From Anaeramoeba flamelloides (lineage: Eukaryota; Metamonada; Anaeramoebidae): a stretch of DNA of 64,000 nucleotides. Numbering within the stretch: position 1 is the first letter of the stretch; each line of letters starts with the position of its first letter. The notes beneath the pieces were generated by a model. The model saw only the letters and a list, made by a program, of their open reading frames with translations. It did not search any database and was not told the origin of the DNA. Shown here in pieces: positions 10,703-40,622 of this stretch. The stretch covers positions 6,262,001 to 6,326,000 of the forward strand of contig JANTQA010000023.1 of assembly GCA_027625915.1 (NCBI GenBank), given 5' to 3'. A program made the translations under genes and the position numbers.

Positions 10703-12330
10703 GTTTTTCTTTTTTTTGTTATTGAAGAAGTATAGATTACACTCTAGTTGCCCTTAGACTTAAATTCCCTTTCAACAATTTAAGCGTAAAATCATAGATT
10801 TCACGATTATTAATTAATGAAAATAATTTCAAACTTTCTTGATTTATAAGTTAGTTCATTAAGATTTATTTCTTTTAATTTGTTATAAAATATTAATCTA
10901 TCATTTTCATAGGAAGGAAAGACCCATAAAAAATGATAAATATTTTCTATAATTTCCTTTTGTTCATATTTTGAACATAAATGACAAATTTTTTTTGAAT
11001 TTTTATTAATTACATAGTAATATCTATTTAAGCAGTTAGTAAACGATCTGAATTTTAGAATTGTTGAACTTGACGGATAACTCAAATATTTTTGAGTTTT
11101 AAATAAATATTTTTGATTTTTAATTATTGGTAAATAATTTTGTGGAGTGTCGTCAAGTGCCTAGATTTTCTTGAGGTTTTCTGTTTTATTTGTAAAATCT
11201 ATCGATTTTCTTAAGGTTTTTGTTACTTTTCGGAATAAACCGAAAATTTGTTAAAAATTTTCTGTTTATTTCAAAAAGTAAAAAAAAACCTAGAACACCT
11301 CACAAATAAACAGAAAACTCAAGAAAACCTAACGACACTTCCAACTTTTGGAATTCAGCCACTCATTGAATGTGTACTTATATATTTCATTTTTTAAATT
11401 CTTTTAAATCTTTTGAATACCAGTTGATTTTATTATTTATTCTCTGATTAAATTTTATTAATTTTTCTAAATAAGGAAGAGATAAATTTCCTAAATTATT
11501 TTTTAATTTAAATTTCTTTTTATTTACTGAAATTGTCATATTTTCAATTTTAAATTCTGTTTTGTAAATGAGGATTGGTGTATTTCTGTTTATTTTGCAT
11601 ATTTCAGTAATACATGAATTAATCCAAGAATTTAAATAATTTATCGTTTTTATTTGATAATTAAAAAATTCTAATCCATATGTTAATTGACTTAATATAA
11701 AAGATTTAAATAATCTAATTTTTAAACTATTATTCAGAGAATTGTTATTGAATAATTGTTTACAGTTATTATATGTTTCTTTAGATTTTTTTAAATTATA
11801 AACTATATGTGAAATTTTATCTAAATAAATACCCAAATATTTAATTTTTTTGAAATATTTTGATATAACTGTTTTATCTTTATTAAGTTTTAATCCAAAT
11901 TGAATAATAATTTCATATATTGAATTTAATTTTTGATTTATTTGGATTTTATTTCCTTTTATAATTAGGATTAAATCATTTACAAAGATTTGACAATGAC
12001 TTGTTAATAGTATAATTTTTAATAAAAGAAAATGCGAAATAAGAGCAAATAAAATAGGAGATAAGGGGTCTCCTTGGAATATACCAAGCCCTTCTCCTTG
12101 ATAATATTTTAATAAAAAATTTTTGATAATTTTATTTAGAATAAATTTTTTTATTGTTTTTCTTATTATTTTATAATTGATCGAGTCAAATCATTTTGCT
12201 ATATCAATCATTATAATATAAGTTTTATCATTTTTATTTCCATTATTTGATTTTATCTTATTATAAGTATTTAAGAAATTTAAGACTGCAATTCGAGATC
12301 ATATTTTTTTCGAAATCAAAATTGTGATTT
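10703..12330 (-). mobile_element. LINE RT/C-terminal copy, split by a palindromic repeat
   Basis: On the minus strand from about 12330 down: an RT palm segment with DKTYIIMIDIAK then FDSIN (motif A), GLGIFQGDPLSPILFALI (motif B), FVNDLILIIKG (motif C, VND in place of the usual ADD), then a thumb and linker (KYLGIYL..LTYGLEFFN). The frame is open from about 12185 to 11387 without needing an ATG. The C-terminal zinc region is at 11140-10810 (ICHLC..YHFLWVFPSY) and shows one frame change near 10840. A decayed A-rich tail ends near 10703. A TGA sits between DIAK and FDSI, and another lies just before SRIAVLN. The N-terminal half is missing. Bases 11146-11339 are a later insertion. Confidence 0.8.
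11146..11339. repeat. Modular palindromic repeat, copy 3 (inserted in LINE)
   Basis: The shortest (194 bp) and clearest copy. The ends are AGTGTCGT..TAG and CTAACGACACT, inverted to each other. Next inside, CTTGAGGTTTTCTG..ATTTGT pairs with ACAAAT..CAGAAAACTCAAG, and the core TTACTTTTCGG..AATAAAC pairs with its complement. The whole unit is therefore one nested palindrome. It interrupts the LINE between codons for SW and PQNYLP, so it moved after the LINE. No direct target duplication is evident. Confidence 0.8.
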
Positions 12331-12926
12331 ATAAATAAATTCCCAACAAGGTTCAATTAGGTTTATATAACATTTTTAAAAATAATCAAAAATCAAGTTT
12401 TTCATTTTTAACCAGAAATAAATTCTTTTTCTCTATTTTATTTTTGAATTTTGTCCTCAAGATTTTTTTTTTTCCAAATAACTCCAGAAGTTCTCAAACC
12501 AAGTAAAAAATGATCAATATTTTTGAGAATATCGCATATTTGAAAACCGGCTCTTCCCCTGAAAATCCTCATTGCGAAAACTATACAATTTATCAAAATT
12601 ATTTGAAAACAAACCAAATTTAAATCTAAATTTATGATTATGTCAAAATATTAAATCAGAATTATTAAATTGAATAAAAAAATATTTAATAATTAAAATC
12701 TTATTTTTAATTTAAAATTGTAGCATTAATAATAGAGACTAAATATAAAGACAATTTGTATAATTACAATATAGATAAAGTAAATACAAAACAAATGTAT
12801 GATATTTATTGAATTTCAAGATATTTAGAAAATATGATTAAATAAAATTCTAAATTCAGATATTTTTTTTTTATTTTTATTTTTTTTTTTTTTTAATTAT
12901 ATAAAGGTTGATTTAAAAAATTCCAA
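12331..12926. other. Non-coding stretch downstream of BEACH gene
   Basis: AT-rich, with no exon recognised. It includes the 3' flank of the BEACH gene. Confidence 0.55.
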
Positions 12927-24503
<11,577 letters not shown>

Positions 24504-25419
24504 TTGATTCGTTGAATAATTTGACTCGATTGAAAAAAAAAGTCACAATGAATTAGATCAATCAATAAAAAAAAGTGAAATTATTATTTCGACAAAAAAA
24601 TGATTATCAAAATACATCGCAATGTTGAAAAATAATCTCATAAATGGTAAACCATATGAAAAAGGAACCTTTTTCGGGGTGAATTTGAGTGTATAGAAAT
24701 CAAATTCTTAATAGTTTTGATTAAAGATTTTTTAGAAGAATTCAGTTGCAAAGTTATTTGTTTAGACTTTTTAGAATCCATTTTTAAAATTAAAGCAGTG
24801 TTTTTTGAAAAGGTATGCCTAATATATGATGAAAAAAAGGATAATAAACAATAAGTAAATTATAGATTGGTTTGTTAAAATACGACTATGGAAAAAACCT
24901 TCTAAAAATGAAGGATCAAATTTGAAAATTTATTTCCACCTAAAACAAGAGTTAATTATTGATAAAATTTGCCATTAAAAAAAAAAAAAATATTTCAATC
25001 ACATAAAAACTGAGAGAATGACGAATAATAGAAAAAAATTGCATTCCGAATTTATAAATTTTGAAAGTAAACTTAGTTATTTCCTAAAAGTTTTAAATCC
25101 ATAAAACGAATGAGAAAACTTTCTTGAAATATAGCAAAGATATCGAGGAGATTACTTTACAATCGGTTTGGCCTTGGGTATACTATTGAATACTGGGTTT
25201 AGTGTTTATTTGGAACAAGAAGAAAATAATACTATTTTTATTTTGAAATATAGGATTATTTGATTTGAAACAGGTTGGATTAACTATTTTTCAATTAATT
25301 ATTTGAATTTAATTGAAAGTAAACTTTTGAAAATAAAATTGACGAACATTCTAAATGATACAATATATTAAAATTCAGGAAAGTGTAAAAATATGACTTG
25401 TTTCATGAAACCTTTTATA
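24504..25419. other. Non-coding stretch upstream of BEACH gene
   Basis: No exon seen. Bases about 24830-25270 show weak similarity (GGTATAC..TTGG..GAACAAGAAGAAAA) to the dispersed repeats at about 25895-26500 and 53010-53470. Confidence 0.5.
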
Positions 25420-25641
25420 CTATTTGTTGCAAAATAAAAGGAACAAAATTTTCATTCAGCTTTCCTAATAAAAACAAAAAAATCCTTAAAAATTTCAAAT
25501 TTTTAATTCTTAAAACTAGCTTAAATTAATAATTAACTTATCAGAATTGAAGTCTTTCTAGATATATTTTAATTCTTAATAGGCGTTTTATTTTTGGAAA
25601 GCCAAATGAAAATTTTGTTCCATTTATTTTACAATCAACAG
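25420..25641. mobile_element. MITE family B, copy 2 (TA-flanked)
   Basis: 222 bp, the same length as the copy at 5859-6080. The termini are CTATTTGTTGC and CAATCAACAG, with inner blocks GGAACAAAATTTTCATTCAG / complement. TA flanks at 25418-25419 and 25642-25643. Confidence 0.8.
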
Positions 25642-25894
25642 TAGTTTATTGGAAATTGAATCAAATTTTTCTTCATTTTCCAAATTTTTGTAAATTTTAT
25701 TTGTGATGAATCTTACTGAAAAAATCTTTTTTGTGTTCCACAGGATATTGAAACTTTGAAACCAGAATACCACTAATTGTATAACTTATATTTAGTTTTT
25801 AGAGTAGATAAAATTTCAACTGATTATCATTTTTTCGATACTCGAATCTTAGATTAATTTTGTTATCTTCAATTTGCTGAATATATACTGTTGT

Positions 25895-26500
25895 CAAAAT
25901 AATATGAGTAGAAAAGTTTAATCCTAGTTTTAAAATAAAAAACGTGTTTTTTTGTTATAGAAGACCTATACATTAATCGAACAAAGAAACTGGCAATAAA
26001 CCTTCAGTAAATAGGGTATTGATTTCTTTAAGTTCTATTATTAAAAAAGAAATTCCTAAAAACGAAGGATTAAATAGAAAGTATTTTTCCAAAAAACGGT
26101 TTTATAAACCATGTAAAATTTCAAATTTATTTATTCCAATAAAAATATGTTGTAATTATTAATTTCCTTTTTAGAATTGGGAAGTTTGGTGATTTTTTTA
26201 ATTCTATGGTTGTGTGATTAATTAGGAAAGTCAAAAGAAAACTATATTGTTTTTATTTTGAAATTAAGAGTATAGATACCATTATGATCAAAAAAATTTC
26301 AAAAAAATTTAATATAATCCTTAAAAATATGAAAAATTTTGAACAAATTACATTCATAATTAAAATTTTACTGAAAATGGTAAGTGGTTTATTTACAAAA
26401 TTGATTTGAAGTCAGGTATACTCTTAGGCAGATAATTAGATTTTGATGGAAACAAGAAGAAAAAAAAGGTATGGGTTTATATTTTGAAAAACAGATTATA
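25895..26500. repeat. Dispersed repeat E, copy 1
   Basis: Aligns in the same orientation with about 53010-53470. Shared blocks include ACCTTCAGTAAATA.GGTAT, TTCTATTATTAAAAAAGAAA and, near the end, AGGTATAC. Non-coding and diverged, so it is an old interspersed repeat of unknown class. Confidence 0.65.
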
Positions 26501-27535
26501 GTCTTTGGGCAACACATTATAGGCTTTGGGCAGGTATTATATGTCCTTAATAAAATTAAGCACTATTTTTTTCTGATTAATATTTTTCGAAATTAAGTTC
26601 ATAACTTAATTTAATTAACCACTGTGATAATTTTTTTTAGAATAAAAACAACACTCAACTTTGGAATATTGAAAATTAATTTTTAAAATTAGTGTGCACT
26701 TTTTTATTTTTTTTTGAAAAATTGGGGTTGAGAAAATTTTGAAATCAAAGATTAAGTTAATTTATTTAATTTAGAATGCTTTTCCAGAAAGTTTATCCTT
26801 TTAGCACAACTTTTTTTTAATTTTACCATTTAAAACTAAAAAAACATTTGAAGACCAAATTAGTGCCTTTTGTGAAAAGAAAATTCCCATAATTTAGAAT
26901 TTGTTTTAGTAAATGAGTTAAAACAAGATAGTGAATCTAAAAATATCATAATTTCAACTTTGAATTCAATGATTTTGGCAAAAAATGTTTTCAAGATAAA
27001 GTTAAATTGAAACTTTATTTATTTTTATTTTTTCATTTAGTTTTTTTAATTGTATTAAGGAAAAGTATTTGATCAGTTTTTCATTTTAGTGTTTTTTGGG
27101 TCGTAGGGGCATATTGATAAATGTATTTTTAAAAAATAGTTATTTTAATTTTTTTTTTTTTTTTTTTTTTTTTAGGTTTTTTGGTTATTACCCACTTATA
27201 CTAATTTTTTAATGAATAGTAATATTAAATTATGGGAAATTTATTGAATTTTACCAAAAAATTAATGGTGAAAATATAAATTGCCCAAGAGAATTAGAAA
27301 ATAATAAGAATAATTTCTTCTTAGTCATTTTCTGTAATTAGAAAGTTTGGTTTTTAAGTATAACAAACATTCAGAAAATAAAATAATAAAATCATTACAT
27401 TATTTTCGCGAAAGTATTCTTCTATTTGTTGGATAAATTATTCCAAAAATAGTCACGAATATCATAGGATGAGGATGCGATTGTGGACTTAAAATTCATT
27501 TTGGAGGTACATCTTAGAGATTGAAAAAGCTATTA
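26501..27535. other. Non-coding stretch
   Basis: No gene seen. A short direct repeat near 26485-26545 (TTATAG.CTTTGGGCA) and a T tract at about 27150-27174 are the only notable items. Confidence 0.55.
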
Positions 27536-27720
27536 CAATCAGTTCAACCTTGAAGACACATACTTTCAATGAAATTTTAAGGCACAAAAAAATATCCAAA
27601 TTAAAGTACATTTTTTGGAATTATTTTTTTAAACAATTTATTTTATTAGAATTTATATCTTGTGCCTTAAGGTGTAAAAATTTTTTTTCAAATTTTGTTT
27701 CTTAAAAGTTGAAATGACTG
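27536..27720. mobile_element. Mariner-type MITE (family A), older copy
   Basis: 185 bp. The ends are CAATCAGTTCAAC and, inverted, CAGTCATTTCAAC, with internal AAGGCACAAAAAAAT / TTGTGCCTTAAGG arms. TA duplications at 27534-27535 and 27721-27722. It is a diverged relative of the element at 61040-61237. Confidence 0.8.
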
Positions 27721-27722
27721 TA

Positions 27723-29398
27723 AAATAATTAAAACTTTACAAAAGATCAATTACTTGGTTTTTAAATAATAAACATATAAGAAATCTACTTTTGGACTAG
27801 TTTTGTATCATTGCTGGTGATCAAAAAGGTTAAAAATTTAATATTACAAATTAATTGGTTTAAATTTAAACATTAAGATAATTATATGGATTGTAATAAT
27901 AAAATAAAAATAAAAAATAATATATAAATAATTATTAGAATCATTAAATCAATAAAGGAATATTTTAAATTTTAATATTTTTTTCTAGAATCAAAGAACA
28001 GTAAAATACACTCTAGAATACCCCTTTTACTTGTTTTATTCAGTAAATTTAAAGTTATTATCAGAGATTTCTGGATTAAATATTAGAGGTGCATTTCATA
28101 ATCATTTTTTGTAAAATTAATTCAAAAATACAAAACCAAAAACAATAATAACAAAAAATAATAATAAAAAAACAAACAGATAATGTTAAAAAAATAACAA
28201 CAACAAATTGAAATGAAAAAAGAAAATTTACAAAAACAAAAAGAAAAAAATTTGGGAAGGATTTTATGTTAAAGAATTTGTTAAAAATTAATCAAAAAAC
28301 AATACTATATTTATTTAGAATGACCTATGTCTCAACCCCAAAATTTAGATTAATTTGGTTTAATTCAATAAATTATCAGTAATGTTAATATGTGTGATAG
28401 TTTTTTAATTATTTTCTATTCTTTTTGATCTTCATTTCTTTAACTCTTCAACATTTTTTTACATTACTTTTTCGTATTTTATTCTCAAGTTACTGATACC
28501 ATCATTTTTCAGTATATCAATATTGATAAGTAACTACTTGATCTTTTTCCTTTGTAAACTCTTATTTTCAACTTCCATCAAATTGAGTTCCTGACCAAAC
28601 AATAATAAATATATTTATTAATCAAAATAATAGTGTTTCCAAGAATATCTTTTTGATAGCGTATTTCATTTTGCAACCAATTACAATAGTTTTTTTTTGT
28701 TGAAAAAAAAAAAAATTATTTTTTTGAGATCAAAATAAATATATTAAAGGCCTGTGTTTAAAAATTGGAATATAATATTTTTGTTGATTATGTTGAGAAT
28801 AAATTTAATAAATTATTCTTTTAAGTTATTTTTTAAACTTTTTTTAATTAAAATATTTATTTCATTTTTATTATAAATTTTAATAGTAAAAAAAAAAAAA
28901 TGTTTTTTAGATCCGAAACAACTTATTTCTTCTTTGATAAAAAAATTTTCCTCTAAATTTATTTTTTAAAATTTAAAATGAACAAATAAGAATTTTTTCT
29001 CAAAGAATTATCAATTAAAAAAAAAAATCTATGAGGAAATTAGTTTGTATAATATTTTGTTTATAAAAATAAATTATTCCAAATAAATTTTTTTATTGAA
29101 ATTAATCAAACAGTTCTGTAAAACAAGATTAGACACATTTCCAAAAATAGTAATTAAAGAAGAAATTATTATTCAATTTGATAAAAATTCAAATGTTTTT
29201 TTTAATAAAATTTAAATTAAAGAAACAAAATAAAAATAATTTTTTTTTTTTTTTTTTTTTTCCTTTATTATATCAGATATATATATATATATATATATAT
29301 ATAATAAACAAGTATAGTAATTATATTTTATACATTATCCATAATACATTAATAAATAAATAAATAAAAACAATTTAAAAAAAAATCGAATAAATTCA
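27723..29398. other. Non-coding stretch
   Basis: No gene seen. It ends in a T tract (about 29240-29261) and a (TA)n run (about 29279-29302) just downstream of the RalGAP-like gene. Confidence 0.6.
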
Positions 29399-36158
<6,760 letters not shown>

Positions 36159-37056
36159 ATTCTATTTTTTTTTTTTATTTATTTTTTTATTATTATTTTT
36201 TTATTTTATTTTATGAGAAAAATGAAAAATAAGATGGGATATTTTTTAATAAAAAATAATATTTTAGGGTTTTTTATCCACAACAAGATAAAATCCAATA
36301 TTAAAAATTTTAATATTAAAAAATATAGTATTTTCACTCAAATATAAATTATGGTATAATAAAAGTATATTTACTGGTGGTATTATTTTAAACAAAGTAA
36401 ATATTTTATTTTTTTTTTTTCTAAATAATTTTTTTTTTGGTTTTATTTTTTTTTTTCGTTTTATATTTTTTTTTGGTTTTATTTTTTATTTTAAACAATT
36501 GACATATTTGGTAAAATTAATCTTTTTTCAATAATTAGATTAAATCATCGTAAAAAAGGTGTAAATAATTAAAGTTATGTAATTGATAAAGGTAATTTGA
36601 TCTGTGTGTTTAAATTTAATAAATTTTATCTGTTTTCAATGTAGCATTTTGCTTAACATTTTTTTTTATGATTTCAAAAAATTAGTATGTAACTTTTGAG
36701 CCAATTTTGATATTTATGTTCAAATTTAAATTCTTGTTTAAACGGTGTTTATTTTTTAACTTTATAGTTTTTTATTTTTAAAAAAAAAGAAAAGTTATTT
36801 TTAACAAAACTGTGATAAGAAAAAAAAGATCATTTGTTTTTCCTTGTATTTTTTTGAAAAAATCATTTTTTAAGTAAAATTACCTCTTTATCCTAATAAA
36901 AAAAGTTTTTTATAACATGTTATAAACGTGTTGTAAAGGTGTTATAAACACTTAAAATGTTATAAAATTTTATAATAAAAACTTTTATAACTGTGTTTAT
37001 TGTTTTGATTTGGAAACAATCTCCTTGTTATAATCTGAGTTTGGCCTGGAAGAACG
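36159..37056. other. Non-coding stretch with TTATAACA motif cluster
   Basis: Upstream flank of the RalGAP-like gene. At 36906-36990 TTATAACA/TGTTATAA motifs are packed head to head (for example TTATAACATGTTATAA). A second cluster at about 38270-38325 suggests that the two bracket an element or regulatory unit of about 1.4 kb. Confidence 0.5.
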
Positions 37057-37151
37057 AAAAAAATGAGATTGTTCGAAGTGACATAAGATGATATTGAGGA
37101 GTTCGAAGAACGACGATTAATATCATCTTAGCACTAGAACAATCTCATTAT
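37057..37151. repeat. Inverted repeat with 34-bp arms
   Basis: AATGAGATTGTTC..AAGATGATATT at left pairs with AATATCATCTTA..GAACAATCTCATT at right. The arms differ at a few bases and the spacer is about 30 bp. It is richer in G/C than its surroundings. Confidence 0.7.
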
Positions 37152-37329
37152 TTTGAGTCTGGAAGGAGAACCAAAACGAAGAATTATAAAAGGTGATTGT
37201 TGAACAAATGAAACAATATGAGATGCTATTTATTTTTTAACTCGGGATCTAACTCGTCAAAACAAGAAACAAACAAATAAATTTAACCGAAACAAGTAAT
37301 TTGTTATTTTTGATGGTACTTTGAAGAAC

Positions 37330-37534
37330 CTACTCTTCAAAGGATCTCATTCTCTCAATGTATTTAGTGAAAAGCATTGAAGTTAAATTTTGAATTTTCA
37401 TCGTCGGTGACAAAACTTGGTTTAAATTTTCTAGAGATAAACTAGATCGTTCGTCCATTCAAGAGATCTATTTCCGCTTTTATTTTCCGTTTGTCAGCCA
37501 ATTCTCGAAAACGATCAAACTTAAAAATCTTCAT
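37330..37534 (-). CDS. Possible small gene (about 70 residues), frame uncertain
   Basis: On the minus strand an ATG at 37534 opens MKIFKFDRFRELADKRKI.., which ends at a TAG near 37440. An overlapping frame gives DERSSLSLENLNQVLSPT then MLFTKYIERMRSFEE and stops at 37330. Composition and codon choice (CGT, CGA, CGG, GCG) are unlike the A/T-rich flanks. The two frames could belong to one short helical protein with a one-base shift near 37450, or to exons of a spliced gene. A further open frame upstream on the same strand (37918-37643, with KVLDHLGKVWKKNKFHFF) might be part of it. No family is recognised. Confidence 0.3.
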
Positions 37535-39124
37535 GCATCTCTTGGTGTTCTTGACTATGAAGTATTTTGAACAGTACTTAAAAATTTCTTAACTTGACAG
37601 AGTAAAAAAAAATTTTTTTTTTTTTTTTTTTTCCATAAATGATCATTTATTTTTTTCCCCTTTCCAAAAAACCTCTTGTAAATGGTCTCTTCTCTCCTTT
37701 TTTCGAAGAAAAAAGGAACAAACAAATTTTTTTTTTTTTAAAAATGATATTGCTTTTTTTTGAATCAAAACCAAAAAAAAAGTTTGTAAATAGACATTGT
37801 TTTCAATAAAGAAATGGAATTTATTCTTTTTCCAAACTTTCCCCAAATGATCAAGCACTTTTTTTTTAGTTTTTATTGAACAAGTATTTTGGTTCCTTTG
37901 ACCAAAATATGTGTTCAACTGGTTTTAAATTGAGACACTGGCAAATCTCAGTGTTATCGATTAAACAACGTCGTAAATAAAAATTTCAAAGTACTGTTAA
38001 ATAACTTTAAATATCAGATTTAAAGACAAAATTATTGGTAAAATACATCTTAATTCACTTTTTTAGAATTAGAAATAAGAAGATCAGAAAATTCCCAAAC
38101 TTTGCCTAATAATACAATGAATTCTCAAAATCTTTCCACAACAACTACAATGCTATCCTAAACTTTTAAGCGTTCTAATCTCTTCTTATCTGTAGTTATC
38201 TAAAATTATTTACTTATATTTTCTCAAAGAAAAAGTTTATGTTTGAAAAAAAATAAATAGCATAAATATTTGTTATAAAATTTGTTATAAAATTTATAAC
38301 ATGTTATAAGCCTGTTATAAGAATATTTTTTTAAAAAATATTGAAAAAATCATCATAGAAAAGGAAATTTTGTTATCAAAATGTTATATAGATGTTCTAA
38401 AAAAAGTTTTTTATTAGGGTTATTGCAGAAAAAAAAAACAAATAACAATTTTTTATTTATTTTAGTTATTTTAATGATTTGATAACTAAATAGTTGAGGA
38501 TAATTTTGAAATATTGGAGATAATGGAACGAAATGAAAAAAAGATTCATAGATTTTTATGGATTTCATATACATAGATTTTTCAATTAACCTTTTTTTGA
38601 AAATCTAAAAAAAACTAAAATAAATAAAACACAATTAATAAAAAAAAAATATACCTTTCCCTTGGATTTTGGATAAATAAAGAGTAAATTTAAAAAAAAA
38701 ACTTTTATTTGTGGAAAAAAAAAAAAGTTTTGATCTTATTGACTATTTTTCCAAAACAGATAAGCTATTTCCAAAAAAAGTAGGTTAAATTTATGTTAAA
38801 ATCTCGTTATTAAACTACATTCTAATAAAAATATTTAAATATCCAAAATTGTCATTTTCTATCATTTATTGATTCTTCATAATAATCCAATTTGTCTGGA
38901 CCTATGAAATTACTTTAATACAAGATATTAAAATTTTCTAATCTCAATTTTATCTGATATTTTGTAGGTATGAAAATTCGGGAGATTTATTTTGTTGTTT
39001 TTGATCATAAAAATTCGTTTTTATAAAGAGGTTTAATCTTGATAAAGTTTCCAATAGAATGATAAATTAATAACACTATTTGATTATATAAAAAATCATG
39101 TGTACCCTTTCCATGTTATCCAGT
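37535..39124. other. Mostly non-coding stretch
   Basis: Contains the uncertain minus-strand frame 37918-37643 and a TTATAACA-rich cluster at about 38270-38325. Otherwise A/T-rich with no gene seen. Confidence 0.45.
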
Positions 39125-39290
39125 TTTTTATTGAATTTTATTGTTCAGAGTTTTGTCTAAAAAAAAAAGTGTAATTTGTTTTTCATTTTTTGGAAATATT
39201 TTGACTAAATATTTTTTGAAATTTATCCAGCAGGTATTGGTCCAGTCAGTATTAATATTTCACTTAATTTTATATTACCGTTTTACCGAT
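39125..39290 (-). repeat. Dispersed repeat G, copy 2
   Basis: The reverse complement aligns with about 15265-15400 inside the BEACH intron (shared AATATTAATACTGACTGGA, CAAAATATTTC.AAAAAATG). Non-coding. Confidence 0.6.
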
Positions 39291-39539
39291 AAAGCAGCTA
39301 AGAATTAGAGATTATGAAATTTTTAAAAAAAAATCACCACTGTTTTGGAAATACCTTATTGAACAGGAAAAAAATTTATAACTATCTAGATTTCAGAATT
39401 CTAAAAAACAATAAAAAAATCATACCCAAGAAAAATTCATGATTTTACTCATTGATCCTTTTAATGGTACAGTATTTATGGTACAAAATAATTTATCAAA
39501 ATTGAAAAAAAAAATTTCTTACTTTTTATCAGTAATTAA

Positions 39540-39945
39540 TATCAATTAAAAACTAATCAACCTGTAATGTACGATCGATCTCTAAAAATTAACAATGAAA
39601 AACCAGGTAATTTTCAGAAAAAAGTTCAAAAGAGAGCTTTTCAATTTCAAGTTTAAATCCATTCTAAATTATAATTTTAAAAATAACTGTGTCAGTTTCG
39701 AAGTGTTGAACTCATTGTCACTTTTTGAGATCAATTTTTTTTAACATTTTTTTTTATTTTACAAATAAGTTATTTGTTTCTCAAAAAAAAAGTATGAAAT
39801 CCTTACTTTGTCATATTTAGAGGGTTACAAAATAAAAACAAATTAGGATTAAATAGAAATAAATTGATTGGTTACAGAAAGAAAATAATTTATTTTAGAT
39901 TGAAGAAATTTAACTTTTTGATATATAAAATAAGAAACTAGTAAT
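39540..39945. repeat. Dispersed repeat F, copy 1
   Basis: Aligns in the same orientation with about 43485-43880. Shared blocks: ATCAACCT..ATGTACGA, TTTTCAGAAAAAAGT, GAAGTGTTG and CCTTACTTTGTCA.AT. Class unknown. Confidence 0.65.
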
Positions 39946-40395
39946 TTTTTTTAAAATTTGTTTTTTTGAAATTGAGAATCTTTGAAACTTTTTTTTTTAT
40001 TGGTGGAATTTTTTGGACAAGAGATCCTCTCAAAATTTTTTTTTTTGTTGATCTAATTTTTTATTATTGGGATCCTCTGAAAATCCTGGGGAACATTGTT
40101 TTGATTATTTGGATTTTTTGTCATAGAGAATCTAATGATGTTTTTTTTTAATTGAATTTTTGAGATTTGTTATCTGTATTTTTAAATTGAATTTTTTGAA
40201 ATTGATTGTTTTCAACTTTTTTTATAAGGGACTAGTCTCTATTATTATTTTTTTTTTGACCAATTTCTAAATAAGGATTTCTTATCTAGAAATATGTTTA
40301 TTATTGAAAATAAACAGGGTTTTTCAAATCCATGTAATTGGCAAAAAATTTTCTTTCGTTTATTAAATTTAGGTAAAAAAATTTAATAGAGATTA

Positions 40396-40620
40396 CTATT
40401 TGTTGTAAAATAAATGGAACAAAATTTTCATTCAGACTTTCCAAAAAAATATTTAATAAATCATGTAAAAGTTCAAATTTTTAATTCTTAAATCAAAGAT
40501 TAAATTATTAATTTCCCCTTTGAGAATTGGGGTCTTTCATAACTTATTTTCTTTTTTTGGAATGTGATTTTTTTGAAAGCTAAAAGAAATTTTTGATCTA
40601 TTTATTTTTACAATTAAAAG
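40396..40620. mobile_element. MITE family B, copy 3 (TA-flanked)
   Basis: 225 bp, CTATTTGTTGTAAAA at left and TTACAATTAAAAG at right, TA on both sides (40394-40395, 40621-40622). The right end directly abuts MITE C. Confidence 0.75.
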
Positions 40621-40622
40621 TA

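Noticed and set aside
9138-12310. TGA read as Trp (non-standard code) from the in-frame TGAs in LINE copies
   Set aside because: Host genes and the LINEs themselves use TGG for Trp, and the BEACH gene ends in TGA. Decay explains the LINE stops.
37643-37918. 91-residue minus-strand frame as a confident gene
   Set aside because: Its 5' end has no ATG (a TTG after a stop), and half of it is Lys/Phe-rich. Kept only as a possible exon in the note on that region.
39966-40151. Small Phe/Ile-rich frame
   Set aside because: Low-complexity T-rich DNA, no support.
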